Positions 23,753 through 35,645 of a stretch of 64,000 nucleotides of DNA are shown here, one piece after another. Each line of letters opens with the position of its first letter. Position 1 is the first letter of the stretch. The stretch covers positions 3,676,332 through 3,740,331 of the forward strand of contig CM077150.1 of NCBI GenBank assembly GCA_039583875.1. The letters run 5' to 3'. Origin of the DNA: Platanthera guangdongensis. Its lineage: Eukaryota; Streptophyta; Magnoliopsida; Asparagales; Orchidaceae. The position numbers were made by a program, and so were the translations under genes. The notes beneath the pieces were generated by a model. That model was not told the DNA's origin, searched no databases, and worked only from the letters and a program-made list of their open reading frames with translations.

Positions 23753-26700
23753 TGATGTAGGGTAGGCTACAGGTGTGTAAATACTAGAATGTAACCCTAG
23801 GTGAAGTGTCGGGGAAACAACTCGATAATCCTATGTTACCACATGCAACACACAAAATTTAATTGAGAATCCAATACCAAGTAATAAATAATTTAATTAC
23901 ATGCATATAATTTTAGGAAAAGCAAAACTATTTCTTTTTGGTAAAACAAGCTTCGGTCTTCCTCCGCGTGGAAGGCCAGAATAAGAGTGCACAACGAATA
24001 AATCCTGTGAATCACGAGTAATCTATTACAAACACCCACAATTCAAAATATCTACGCAAGTATAAAGATCACAACATCATATATTAATAAGGAAATCAAG
24101 ATCTACAATACAAAACAATACTCACAAAGGGGAGGTCGTAGCGTGAAGATACGATGATTCACGGGTGCTTGGTGATTGTCCGGGAGGAGGTGGTTGTTGT
24201 ATGAAGACTGGAATCTGACACTAAAAGTGGAAATGGCTGGATTCAACGACAATTTTCTAGATCGGGAAGGATTCAATAGTAGGGGGTGTCGCGCCTGTTG
24301 CATGAGAAGGGGGGGGGGTAGCTTCAATTGCAGGAGAATAAGCATGGGATCTATACGTGGGGCTAGCGTAAAGGTTTGTAATAAGGGGGGGGGGGTTGTA
24401 GCGTCAATTGTAGTAGATAAGACATGGGGTCTGGGTATTTCCTACTAGGACTGTTTACAGGGTAGGCAGTAGTGGGATTCACGGCAAAATGAAAACAAAA
24501 AGATAGGGATTGGGATTTCAGAGTGTGGGGCTTACAAGATTCACCATAGAAGGAATTTCACGTTATTTTGAAGGATTTTAGATGGGTCAATCGGGTGATG
24601 TGGGAGGGATTGCAAGTGGAAATAAAAGTATAAATCTAAGGAGTGCACCTTAGGGCTTCACGACATCGCACCACGAGAGATCGCCATATTTTGGGAATTC
24701 CTTTTTTTTCAAAAATCGACAATGAACAAGGTGGCTGCCCCCTAGTTCTATTTATAATAAAAGGACATTAGGGCATCCTGCCACTAACGACTATGATTGA
24801 CCGAATGTCAAGTACCCGATTTCACTAAACAACATTTGCAAATCGTTTAAGTGAGTCTACTCAAGAGATGTATAACTTCCATGGTCGACCTCCCCAACAT
24901 GAATCCAAATTGATTCTCCGAGATACTACTCTCTCGTCTTACTATTCTTTGATGAGGATCCATCAGAGCATGCACCTGGAGGGGTTCACCACAACGCGGG
25001 ATCCTCGTTCGTGTACTCGGGCATGAGGACTTGATCGGATCGCCGATCCGAATCTGCAAATGTGTCAGATACTTATTATTTTTGCATTTATTTTGATGTA
25101 TTCTGGTAACCCCACTTTAGACAAATCATAGTCGTCGATGGTGGGGTGCCCTAGTTTTATTATTATAAATAGAGTGTTAAAGCGTCAGTTTGGGGCTATT
25201 GGAGATTTTGGAGAAACCATTCCTGGAATCCCGCGATCATCCCGCGGTGCCGACTCCGTGGAACCCTAGACGACGACTCATAGACGTTCATCTTCCTCCC
25301 CAAGGTTTTACCTAACCCTAGCTACCTTTTTCCCACCTTTAATCCCTCTCTCGCTACCACCGTAGCCTCCCACATCAACGGCCGGTCCCTTCGGTTGTTT
25401 GCTGCTACCAGCCGCCCGCCGCCCCTAATTTTCCCCTCCGTGGAATCACCTCCCATCCTCACCCCTTCTGATCCACCCCCTGCTGCCGCCGCTTCATCTC
25501 TGAGCCCAGTATTCTGCCGTCGCTCTCCATTCCTGCTACAACCCCAGCCTTCCCCGTGCAACCCCACTGCCTCCAGCCATCCCTGTACAACCCCACTGCT
25601 GTCGACCATCCCAGTGCAACCCCACAGCTGCCAGCCATCCCAGTGCAACCCCACTGCTGTCAGCCGTCCCCGTGCAACCCCACTGCCGCCAACCATCCGC
25701 ATCCCTCACCTCTCTTCCATGGGCCACCACTAGCCTCTCTTTCCCCGATCTACTCCCTCACCGCCCAGATCCGCTCCACCAGATCCACTCTCCTGCAACC
25801 AGATCCAATTATAAACCATCAGATCCCGTTGTTTGCAACCTGGATCCGCTCTCAACAGTCGGATTCAGCCGTCTTCTTCGCCGTCCCGCCTCCGGTTTCA
25901 CCTCAGATAGCCATCAAAGTGCCTCCTTCGAAATCTCCACCGTCTTGGACAACCCTGATGGAGGACCATCGGTGGCCCATGACAAGGCGGGACCCACTTT
26001 CGTCTATTCTCGCCGGAAGATTTGATCGGAGGGACGATCCGATCCCGCGGATGTGTCCGGATGCGCGCCGCGAATCTTTTTAATATATAATTTTGTTATT
26101 TTCAGTTATTTTTCCTTTTATTTGGCACGTGGACGCTTCGGCCAATCATAGCCGTCGATCCCGAGTTGCCCTAATGTTTAGAATATTATAAATAGGAGTG
26201 TTAGAGGCTTGGAGAGGCATTGCTGGTTTTGGAGAAAGTTATTCCCGGAACTTCGCGATCAAGCCACGGTGCCGACGCCGTGGAGCCCTAGGTGTCGACT
26301 CCTAGCGGTGGAACTTCGCCCCCAAGGTAAACCCTACCCCCTCCATTTTCCCTCACTATCTCCCCCTTCCTACAGTCGTACGCCCCCATCCAGCCCCCAA
26401 ACCACCGGCCTGCTGCTTCCAAACAGCCGGCCTCCTCCCTTGCAAACCCGCTGCCCAGCCCCCCTTTCCCCAGCCCGCTACAGGCCGCCGCCCCCTTTCC
26501 CGTGCCCAGGTCCAGCCGTCGGACCTCCATCACCCCCACCCCTTTCCTACCCCAAACCGACCCCTCTAGGGCTTCTCTTGACCTAGTCATTCCCTCCTTC
26601 CTTTTCCCCTTCGTGGATCCACCCCTACCCACTCCGAAAACCCTATATCTACTTTGATCTAGCGCTACCCTCCTCGGATCTATCCCCCCCACACTTACAT

Positions 26701-27201
26701 ATTTCCTCCCCGTAGCCCGGATTCGTCATCAAATTACCGGATCTATCCACTTTCAGCCCACCGCAACCCTTCTCCACCATGGACATCCACCGTTCCGACA
26801 CGCTCACCCAGATCTACCTTCAAAACCGCCGAATCTTTCCCGCCTCGGACATTCCTTTGTTTGTGAGTTGTTTGTTGTATGGACTTTTAGTTTTCAGCGC
26901 TTGGATGTTGCTTGGACTCTTTATACTTTCTTAAATATTTATTTGTGGAATTTTGCCGCGTAAAGAATTTTGATTGCAGGAAGGAACCATTTATGACGCG
27001 CTTAATTTGGCCCTCCGTTTGGAGGAAAGCCTTGCTTGATCGCCCTAATTGAAATTGTTCTTGCCTATATTATTTTATGCATGGTTGTGAATCTTATTTG
27101 AAATAATTGCCGAGCGAATTTTGTGCACTTACATATAACACCCACGTGTCCACTCACTCGAGTTAGCCTAGATTGCACGGTACACATCCTACCCTACATC
27201 A
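23753..27201 (+). repeat. Long (3.45-kb) 5' LTR of a gypsy element
   Basis: Bounded by a perfect 14-bp inverted terminus: TGATGTAGGGTAGG at 23753 and CCTACCCTACATCA at 27188-27201, directly before the primer-binding site. It holds two related promoter blocks (about 25000-25320 and 26010-26330), each with a GTCGATG/GTCGATC, TTATAAATAG, TTTTGGAGAAA, GCCGAC-CCGTGGA series. It also holds a 29-bp minisatellite (25552-25700) and G-runs at 24309 and 24386. The 3' partner LTR is not in the window, so the boundaries rest on the termini and PBS. Confidence 0.7.
25552..25700. repeat. 29-bp minisatellite, five units
   Basis: CAACCCCA recurs at 25559, 25588, 25617, 25646 and 25675, exactly 29 bp apart. 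The unit is near CAACCCCACTGCTGTCAGCC plus ATCCCAGTG. It lies inside the long LTR. Confidence 0.9.
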
Positions 27202-27203
27202 AA

Positions 27204-27218
27204 TTGGTATCAAAGCAG
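27204..27218 (+). promoter_or_regulatory. Retrotransposon primer-binding site
   Basis: TTGGTATCAAAGCAG two bases after the LTR end, complementary (with one change) to initiator tRNA-Met. Confidence 0.75.
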
Positions 27219-27232
27219 GTTAGGCCATTTAC

Positions 27233-29760
27233 ATGCTCCGTAATGGTAGGACATTTAGGACTAGCATGACAGAACCACTAGTAACAGACGACCGAGCGGG
27301 AAGCATGAATTCGGGCACCGCGTTTGCGGAGTTCCAGCGCCTCATCTTAGACCGTTTTGACACCCTAGGCGCCCAGTTTAATGACGTACGACAAGACCTT
27401 GCTGAGGTGAACCTACGATTGGACCACCTAGAGAATGTCAGGGACACGCCTACACATCGCGATGATCCTTTGGAGGATGACCTTGATGTTTCTCCACGTC
27501 ACGACCGGCGCCCGAGAGTGGGCCAACCACCAGTGGAACGCCGTCGCCGTGACATTCCCTACCGGGCCCCAGCCCCGCCGGCGAGGCAAGACCCTGAGCC
27601 AACACGTGATAGACACCCACCCCCGCGTGAGGATTATCGTATTCCCCGTCAGCCGCAGCCTGACCTTAGGGACCGGGTGCCTCCACCTGGTCGTCGCGAC
27701 CAGCACCGGGATGAGTATTACCCGCCAGATCGGCGAAGGTTTGACTACGACTACGATGACTATCCAGAGAACTACCCCGACCCGCGGAGAGGTGGCCATG
27801 TCTTCGACATCAACCGTCGGATTCGCCTTGACGCCCCATCGTTCGATGACCGCTTGGATCCGAAGGCCTTTAGTGATTGGATCCTAGACATGGATCACTA
27901 TTTTGACTGGTATGATATGAGAGACGAGCGTTGTGTACGTTTCGCGAAGATGAAGTTGACTGGACAAGCCAAGGTATTTTGGATTAGCGTGGAAAGAGCT
28001 GTCGAGAGAGAAGGCTATTATCCCATCACTCGTTGAGATGAGATGAAGGCGAGACTGACGTATAAATATCTCCCCGCCTCTTATCGTGATCAGTTGCTTG
28101 ATCAGCTACAGAGCCTACGTCAGGGGACACTCTCAGTAGCCAAGTACATGGCTCGATTCGATGAGTTGGTCGTTAGGAGCGATATTTCAGAGGAGCTCAT
28201 TGCCACCGCGTCTCGATTTAAGGCTGGCCTTCGTTCGGAGCTCCAGAGAGAGTTGATTCCCCATCGCCTCGAGACTGTTGACCAGATATTCTAGCTCGCC
28301 TTAGAGTACGAGCAGTATCTCCGTACTTCGGGTGCGAAGCAATTCCCCTCGCGCACTGATTCTTCGACATTCAAGAAGCCCACCCCTTTCCAGACTACCA
28401 CGACTACCCCTGCCCCACGGGTCACCACTGACATGAAGGGTAAGGCCATCGCCACCGAGGGTCAGAGACCTGGGGGTATCCAGTGTTTTAGATGCTCTTG
28501 CAGAGGACATGTGGAGGCGCATTGCCCCACACGAAGCCTGCTAGTTGAGGGAGAGGAAGAGCCTGGCCTAGAGGGAGTCGAGGATGTTACCGAGGAGGTC
28601 GAGGTTACGATTGAGGAGGGATGGGAGAGCGAGGCTGAGAGATCCCTCAAGATGGTAGTTGTGCGACGTCTCCTTTATACCCCCCGTGCGGTCGAGGATT
28701 GGCGCCACACCACTATCTTCTACACGTATTTTCCTAGCGCAGGCGGACCCTGCAAGCTAGCCATTGATAGTGGGAGTTGTGTCAATATCGTGGCCCAGAG
28801 AGGTTTAGAGCGTATGCAAGTGAAAGCGGAGCCCCACCCTCACCCTTATCGGGTCATTTGGGTAGACAAGACCGCCATCCAGGTGACACAGCGGTGCCTC
28901 GTTCCCATTCGGCTTGCTACATTCGAGGATCATTGTGTGTGACATAATTCCTATGGATGTTTGCCCACGTGTTATTGTACGACCTTGGCTGTACGACCGC
29001 GATGCCACGTGCTACGGCCGGTCGAACACATACACGTTTTATGATAAAGGTAGGAAGATCACGTTGTCACCCACCCGGCCCAAGGAGAAATCCAAGGGTC
29101 CGATTGAGCCCTCCACGAGCACCATATCGTCGCGACTGTTACATCTCTTGCGGTGTAGTGAGTTCTTGCGGGAGAGCATGGACCCGACGTATTTTACATC
29201 GTTGCCGCCACTATGGCTTCTGAGAGCCCGATGGTGACTTCGGATCTCCCCCCGAGATTCAGACCCTACTTGAGAGTTTGTTGACATCATGCCGGAGGAG
29301 TTACCTGATGAGCTCCCGCCGTTGCGAGATATCCAGCACGCTATTGATCTAGTCCCAAGTGCTTCTCTCCCAAACCTACCGCACTATCGTATGAATCCAG
29401 ATGAGCACGCCGAGCTCAAGCGGCAGGTTGACGAGCTTCTCTGGAAGCAATTCATTCGGGAGATCCTGAGTCCTTGTGCCGTTCCCGCCCTTCTTACCCC
29501 TAAGAAGGATGGTAGCTGGCGCCTGTGCATCGATAGCCGTGCCCTCAGTGAGATTACGGGGAAGTACAGGTTCCCCATTCCTCGCCTTGACGATTTTTAG
29601 ATACCATGTCACGGGCCCAACTCTTTTTCCAAGATCGATCTACGGAGTGGGTACCACCAGATCCGGGTACGAGAGGGTGATGAATGGGAAACGACCTTTA
29701 AGACTAAAGATGGCCTGTATGAGTGGCTGTCATGTCGTTTGGGCTGTCCAACGCCTCGAG
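27233..29760 (+). pseudogene. Gypsy gag-protease-RT, broken and cut by the assembly gap
   Basis: The ATG at 27233 follows the PBS closely. Gag: N-terminal coiled-coil-like part (FQRLILDRFDTLGAQF), a long Arg/Pro/Asp-rich linker, then RLDAPSFDDRLDPKAFSDW, DERCVRFAKMKLTGQAK and VAKYMARFDEL. Zinc knuckle CFRCSCRGHVEAHC at about 28485. Protease: LAIDSGSCVNIV at about 28760. [39 protein letters not shown] and [20 protein letters not shown], then [14 protein letters not shown] and GLYEWL up to the gap. Breaks: TGA for Trp at 28034; TAG at 28294; shifts near 28940 and 29240; stop near 29598. The rest of pol is missing or lies in the gap. Confidence 0.9.
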
Positions 29761-30260
29761 NNNNNNNNNNNNNNNNNNNNNNNNNNNNNNNNNNNNNNNN
29801 NNNNNNNNNNNNNNNNNNNNNNNNNNNNNNNNNNNNNNNNNNNNNNNNNNNNNNNNNNNNNNNNNNNNNNNNNNNNNNNNNNNNNNNNNNNNNNNNNNNN
29901 NNNNNNNNNNNNNNNNNNNNNNNNNNNNNNNNNNNNNNNNNNNNNNNNNNNNNNNNNNNNNNNNNNNNNNNNNNNNNNNNNNNNNNNNNNNNNNNNNNNN
30001 NNNNNNNNNNNNNNNNNNNNNNNNNNNNNNNNNNNNNNNNNNNNNNNNNNNNNNNNNNNNNNNNNNNNNNNNNNNNNNNNNNNNNNNNNNNNNNNNNNNN
30101 NNNNNNNNNNNNNNNNNNNNNNNNNNNNNNNNNNNNNNNNNNNNNNNNNNNNNNNNNNNNNNNNNNNNNNNNNNNNNNNNNNNNNNNNNNNNNNNNNNNN
30201 NNNNNNNNNNNNNNNNNNNNNNNNNNNNNNNNNNNNNNNNNNNNNNNNNNNNNNNNNNNN
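29761..30260. other. Assembly gap (500 N)
   Basis: Exactly 500 undetermined bases, a conventional placeholder length, so the true distance is unknown. Left of it is gypsy RT; right of it is unrelated sequence. Confidence 0.99.
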
Positions 30261-30322
30261 GAACTCAGCATCGGGTTATGGCGGTAGGCGTCTTCTGCCA
30301 TGGCGGAGGGGAGCCGCGCCGG
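30261..30322 (-). CDS. Possible 5' end of an unidentified gene, truncated by the gap
   Basis: On the minus strand a leader-like stretch (30410-30323) leads to gccATGGCAGAAG, a strong plant start context (ATG complement at 30300-30302). The readable start is MAEDAYRHNPMLS before the N-run. An in-frame upstream ATG exists at 30370. The family cannot be named from 13 residues. It could equally be chance. Confidence 0.3.
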
Positions 30323-30370
30323 AAGATTCAATTCCAGAAAGATTTCGAGAGGCGTTTTGATCTCCCTCAC

Positions 30371-31201
30371 CTCACCGATTTGTTTCCGGACCTCTCACCG
30401 ATTTAGAATTTTCTAGATTTTTTTTACTTAATTTATTCCCTGATGTAAGTTCAGCAAGCTCATCTTTTGTATTTTTTTACACCAAGAATGTTGCATGCTT
30501 TTAACTGCTTTAAATCATTTTTCATGTTTAACTTGTTAATCCTAGAGCATATTTTGATGTTTTACCTAATGATCTTGGAACAAGAACTCTCATATGCATG
30601 TGATGATCACTAGCTATTAGAGGAGAGCAAAGTAGAAAGCAGTACATCAATACCTTAACCCACTGTCCAATTACTTGTAATAAGTATTTGTAATGTTTGG
30701 AGCTTATATGTTTTTATAAAATTTGTTTGCAATATTTGAGTGTTACATTCCGGGCAATTCCTGTCTCTGAATTCCATCCTGCAAACTAACAGAAATAATG
30801 AAAACTTCAATTCTTGTGACTAAAAACCTTCCTGCAAACCAACAAAGGAATTGGTTGTCTGTCAAAATCAATTCCTCTGCGTCGTAGGTTTTCGGCCAAA
30901 ATTAATTCTTACATTTCAATTCCTGTGAAACGAACGCACCTTAACAAAATAGTAGTATGAGGCATGTTTTTTTGCCCCGCGTATTATAGGTCATTTTGTA
31001 TATTCTTGAAAATATGTGTGGAATGAGAAAAAACTACTAAATGATGTATAAAGTATAAACAATCGATTTTGTTTTTGTCTCCTGATTGAATAGTAGGCAC
31101 GCATAGGCTTGCAAAAGAGCTGTAAAAATTGGAGTTCTAAAAACGCTTAAAATATGTATGTATATGATAAAGCAAATAATAGCACAACACTATGCATAAG
31201 T
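30371..31201. other. AT-rich intergenic DNA
   Basis: No gene or repeat recognised. If the minus-strand start at 30302 is real, this holds its promoter. Confidence 0.4.
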
Positions 31202-31274
31202 GCGCCTGTAGCTCAGTGGATAGAGCGTCTGTTTCCTAAGCAGAAAGTCGTAGGTTCGATCCCTACCTGGCGCG
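31202..31274 (+). tRNA. tRNA-Arg (anticodon CCU)
   Basis: 73-nt cloverleaf. Acceptor GCGCCTG pairs with CTGGCGC (one T-T mismatch at pair 6-67), discriminator G. D-arm GCTCAGTGGATAGAGC. Anticodon stem TCTGT/GCAGA with loop TTCCTAA, anticodon CCT decoding AGG. T-arm GTAGG-TTCGATC-CCTAC. No intron. A and B box promoters are internal. A short TTTT (31280-31283) just downstream serves as the Pol III terminator. The gene supplies arginine tRNA to cytosolic translation. Confidence 0.96.
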
Positions 31275-31579
31275 CTATATTTTGCCTACTATTATTTGCT
31301 TAGTTGCTTTTTTTTGGGGTGTGTGGCAATTTATTATTTTATAATAATGAGGCGACCATGCAAGAAATCGTTATTATTGCATTTTACTCGATACCTGCCA
31401 CAAACCCATGTTATAATTGCATTTCTCACTGATTAATTTTTTAAAATATATATATATTCCTTAAATAAAAATATAAATAGACAGGCAAATAATTTCTATA
31501 GAGAGGTGGTTGGCTGCTTCGGCAACATTGAAATAGGGCATGTTATTAGCAACTGTTTAAATGAGTTATTTTTTTTCTT
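31275..31579. other. AT-rich intergenic DNA
   Basis: Nothing recognised beyond the tRNA terminator and a TATATATATA stretch near 31447. Confidence 0.4.
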
Positions 31580-32215
31580 TTTGAAGTGCTATTTGTACAA
31601 CTCCGTATCCGACGAGTGAGGTCGTCAGGAACCAGACAGAGAAAGCCGAACCCGAGCTCGGCATTTCTCGCGACGATAGCTCAGGTTAGCGAGCCGCCTG
31701 CAAAGGCAGATCAAAGGGCGAGCACAGTAGCCAGCTCACACTCGCCCTACGGAGCTTGGCATACAGCAGGTGAGCAGGATCTTCATGGGTGGCCGAGCTC
31801 GCTCAGGCCTATGAGGTACTTTTTACTATATTGCCCCCGCTGATCTGCTCTTAACCTTTCACAACAGCGGAGTTACGTTGTTGGCAGACCAACTTGGACT
31901 GCACATAGCCGTTCAGGACAACGAGAGTTTGCTATTTGCAGGCCGTTTTCAGAAATCTATAAATATGACCCAAGGGGTACCTCAGAAAGCAGGCTTCTTG
32001 TGTTATCTTGCTCCGTTTCTCAAGCGCTTTCTGAGTATACCTTAGCTCGGCCTTTGACTAAGGAGGGGACGCTCTTAGATCTTCCGGATGTGTGGTGGGT
32101 CCTCCTCGCCGAGCCCTTGGATCAGTTCTTCCTTGTTTCTCTTGTTATTTTGTTTGCATGAGCGAAGTAGATGCGCGATCATCCCTTCCCCGAGGGTGAA
32201 CTTCACAGGAGACCG
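31580..32215 (+). repeat. Probable solo gypsy LTR (Tat-like)
   Basis: TCTATAAATATGACCC near 31957 is a TATA-type promoter. About 100 bp on comes GGGGACGCTCTTAGATC then TTCCGGATGTGTGGTGGG, similar in order and wording to the LTR region at 61487-61530. No internal sequence is attached. Ends are approximate. Confidence 0.5.
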
Positions 32216-32369
32216 TTTTTCAATTTCAACACTATTAGTCAATAAAAAAGTGTTATTAACATTTCTCTTGAAATATTGGTTAGAGTTATATCATTGGTGC
32301 TAAACAAATATTATTATTTTACCTAGTATTATTTGAGCATTATATTAGTATACTTGGTGAAAGTAACAT

Positions 32370-32461
32370 TTGATTTTCCATTTGGGTTGAGCCGGATAGT
32401 GGCGCCATATAAGAAGATGTTTTCCATTTGGGTTGAGCCGGATAGCGGTGCCATATAAGAC
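32370..32461. repeat. 46-bp tandem duplication
   Basis: TTTCCATTTGGGTTGAGCC starts at 32375 and again at 32421. Each copy runs through GGATAGYGGYGCCATATAAG. Two copies, nearly identical. Confidence 0.85.
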
Positions 32462-32719
32462 GACGATATGATGACATTTCAACGGTTCTGTTGGATGCTA
32501 ATACTCAGCATACAAGTTACATAGACCCATTGGACTCCTTAAAACCACCATTCCAAATGGCATCAATCTCTCTTTGTCCCTGTGTCTTCCTCTCTCTCTC
32601 TCTCATTATAAAAGAATCTAAATTCTCTGGAGTTCGTGAGGGAACTTCAGGGTGGATTTCGCGCAATCTCGCTTGTCCGATTGAAATTCAACGGATGAAT
32701 ATTTTATATTTTTTAATAT

Positions 32720-33070
32720 TTTAACTTTTTCATTTTTTTTTGTCTTTTAACGCGCGAGAAGTCCCGCCGACTTTCATCCACAAAATACATCATTCTGGTA
32801 ATTTAGCAAATCTACATAGGACAAGAAGTAGTGTTGTATTTGTAACTTTTGACAATAATATAAATTAATATTTTTAAAATATTGCAATAGTGTTATCAAA
32901 AAACTGTTGTCTATTCTAAAAATTTAGACAGCAGTTTTTGTATAGTGCTGTCAAAAAATATGAAAAATTGTTGGCTTACACGTATAGACAAACTCTCCTA
33001 TGACAACAACTTTCAATGTTTTGACAACACTTTACAGTTTTAGACAATAATTTGTGATGAGGCCAAGTCT
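32720..33070. repeat. AT-rich MITE-like segment with a hairpin
   Basis: AAAAACTGTTGTCTA (about 32899) and TAGACAGCAGTTTTT (about 32925) form a 15-bp stem with one mismatch. Related GACAACA / TGTTGTC phrases recur to 33050. Looks like a decayed miniature DNA transposon; termini not resolved. Confidence 0.45.
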
Positions 33071-33099
33071 CTTTTATAAAACATTTGGGGTGCGGCGGT

Positions 33100-33925
33100 T
33101 GACGTCGTTGGCGACCCCCGCCGCCGCCGGCGGTCCTTGAAGCCACCGGCGGTCCTTGAAGCCGCCGGCACCATCCGCCACTGCCGCCTCCGGGCACCTT
33201 ACCCAGGCCGTCCGAACTATCCGGGGGGAGGGGGCACCGCTGTCATTTCAGCAAAAATGGTGATGCACGCAATCAAGACAGAGCGACGTCATTCGCCAGC
33301 ACAAACCACTCTCCAGCGCAATTACAGACACGGCCCTCCAGAAAACTATAAATTGGCCATCAGGCCATCATTTCAAGTCAAGCGAGTGTGCTCTCATCTA
33401 GGCTCCGCATCAACGAGAGCGTTACCTCCAGACTACTCCTTGCGCTACGGTTTCCTCACGCCTCAAGTGATGTCAACCGCCTCCATGAGAGAGCTCTCAT
33501 CTAGGCTATGTGTCAACGAGAGCGCAACCATTTGAAGCTTCGTGGACTTGGAATATTTTCCAGCCGAGACGCTCCCACAAAAGTTCTGTGAGCTCAGTGT
33601 CGTCTCAAGGCCGGATCGCTTGCATCGAGACTCTTAAGACTTAGTTGTTTTTCCTCATTTACCGTACTTGTAACGGAGTAGCGGCTTGTCGCCCTCCTCG
33701 ATCAAACCAACCTTTGCAACACTCGAATAAGCTAGTGGATTTTGGCTCGGCACAGTACCAGCCACGTGGTTTTTCACCATTTTCAGGTTTTCGACATCAA
33801 AAACGTCTCTTGTTCATTGCTGCGATTTTCTTTAACTGATTGTGCGCCCCACTCGACTCCGAGCTAAGACAATCCGATTCTCTGGACCGACGAAAAATTC
33901 GGATGACCCGCAACACAAATTAAAC
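33100..33925 (+). repeat. LTR-like family 'A', copy 1
   Basis: Member of a four-copy family. Order of landmarks: CCGCCTCCGGGCACCTTACC; G-rich run (33221); GTCATTTCAGCAAAA; CCTCCAGAAAACTATAAA (TATA-type promoter, about 33338); several CATCTAGGCTC or AACGAGAGCG phrases; TACTTGTAACGGAGTAGC; TGGTTTTTCACCATTTTC; ACATCAAAAACGTCT; TCCGAGCTAAG. The layout (promoter, then a polyadenylation-like TTGTAACGG and a conserved tail) is that of a copia LTR. No PBS follows, so it is probably a solo LTR. Confidence 0.65.
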
Positions 33926-33950
33926 AAACTTTATAAATATAGAAATAATT

Positions 33951-34270
33951 ACTCAAACCTCCCCTGTAAACTAGCATAATTAGTGAGAGCACCCCTCTTA
34001 TTTTCGAAATTACAAAAAACTCTCTTTAAGTTTTCATTTCATTACCAAAACCTCCCAGGATCTTTTCATTTCATTGCATTCATGAAGAAAAATACTCTCT
34101 GGACACTGTTCACCGAGGGGGGTGTTTTTGTGCATGGATGTTATGAAATGAAAAGATCACGGGAGGTTTTGGTAATGAAATGAAAACTTAAGGAAAGTTT
34201 TTTGTAATTTCGAAAATTAGATGGGTGTTGTCAATAATTTAGCAAAGTTAGAGGGGAGGTCCCGATAAAT
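33951..34270. mobile_element. Foldback / long-TIR MITE, about 320 bp
   Basis: The two halves are inverted copies: ATTTTCGAAATTACAAAAAA on the left (about 34000) against its complement ending about 34217; AGTTTTCATTTCATTACCAA (about 34029) against TTGGTAATGAAATGAAAACT (ending about 34187). Arms of about 145 bp surround a loop of about 30 bp (34095-34130). No ORF. Non-autonomous and probably mobilised by a DNA transposase. Inserted next to family 'A' copy 1. Confidence 0.8.
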
Positions 34271-34804
34271 GGCCCTATAAGAAAGGTTCCCCATGCTCTC
34301 AAGCAATAGAAAACTTGTCGTTCATCCCTACTAATTTAAAATTTAAAATTTAACAATAAAGAACGAGCAAAATTAGAAAGATTAATGTTTACATTTCATA
34401 ACATGTAAATATAAAAATACTTTGCGAACTTGCATGAAATGACGAGACACCAGGTGAATAAACATTTATGTTTGCGAACTCTGGTGCATCTGAAAGTGCA
34501 GCTAGATCTGATATACTTTAGAGGGGGGTGAATAGAGTATATGGTGCTTTGAAACTTTTTACAACAATTGTTGTAATAAGAGTGAGCAGGGAAGCAGTTG
34601 AAAATCTAATCACAGAACTAAGTTAATGAAAAGCTAATCACAGAAGAATGAATGGCAGAAACAAAAATAAAGATAAGCTCCTCCATAAGCAATGATTCTA
34701 TAGAAGCTGTAAGTTTATTTAATTATTCATATATAGAAAATTTAATTAGCTCCTGTATAATGGTTGTTTGCATATAATTTAAGATTTCAAATATATAATG
34801 TAAT

Positions 34805-35645
34805 AAATACAGCAAAATATTTTGGAGTTTGTCGCGGTCTTTTTCTAGTCCGGAGAATCGGACCGCCTTAGCTTGGAATTCGGTCGGGCGTGTAAACAGT
34901 AAAAGTAAACAGCAGCGAATGACAAGATGCTTTTTTTGACGTGGAAAATCCGAAAATGGTGAAAAATCACGTTGTTGGATCTATGTCAATTAAAAATCCA
35001 CTAGTTTCTTTGAGTTTACAGAGATTGAGATTTGATCTCGGAGGGTGACAAACTGCTTCTTCATTACAATCGCAAAGCACGAGAAATGCTGAAAGTATGA
35101 GCGAATTCCTCAAAGCCTCGATGGAAGCACTCCAGCCTTGGGAAGTTGTTGAGTTCACGGAACCTTGGTGTGAGCGTTGCAGCTGGAAAAATCTCCAAGT
35201 TCACAGAGCTTTGGAGGGAGCGCTCTCGTCGACGCGGAGCCTTGATGGGAGCGCTCCCGCGGAGGCGGATGTCACGACTTGATGGTTCTTAAAGACTTAA
35301 TGCAAGAAGAGTAGAGAAACGAATTTCTAAGCTGATAATCACCCTAAGTACACGATCTTGCCGGAAAACCTCATAGCTCTTTCTGGCCTCCGGAGTTGAT
35401 TGTCTTTAAATGAATGTCTGATAACTTTTTATAGTTTTCTGGAGGGATACATCGGTAATTGCGTTGGGGCGGAATTTGTGCTGCCGAATAAAGTCACTCA
35501 ATATTAGCAAAATGTCAAAAGTGCCCCCCCCCCCCCCCCCAAGTCCATTTTCGGTTGCTTGGATCACCGTAAGTCCATTTCGGTTACTTGGATCATCAAT
35601 TTTAACAAAATGTCAAAAGTGCCACACCCCCCCCCCCCCCGGCGG
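34805..35645 (-). repeat. LTR-like family 'A', copy 2 (reversed)
   Basis: Minus-strand member: ACGTGGAAAATCCGAAAATG and GTGAAAAATCACG at the tail end (about 34940-34970), several GAGCGCTC/GCTCCC phrases (35180-35260), a TATA-type TTTTTATAGTTTTCTGGAGG (about 35428), then GCAAAATGTCAAAAGTGCC followed by a poly-C run. The last part is duplicated (35505-35540 and 35605-35640), so the copy has two poly-C tracts. Confidence 0.65.
35523..35640. repeat. Duplicated poly-C tracts
   Basis: Two C-runs of about 15-19 nt (35523-35540 and 35626-35640), each preceded by AAAATGTCAAAAGTGCC, about 104 bp apart. G-quadruplex or i-motif forming potential is high, and run lengths may be unreliable in the assembly. 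Confidence 0.8.

Noticed and set aside
29476..30406. Long frames crossing the N-run on both strands
   Set aside because: They are open only because undetermined bases were translated; the flanking parts are unrelated.
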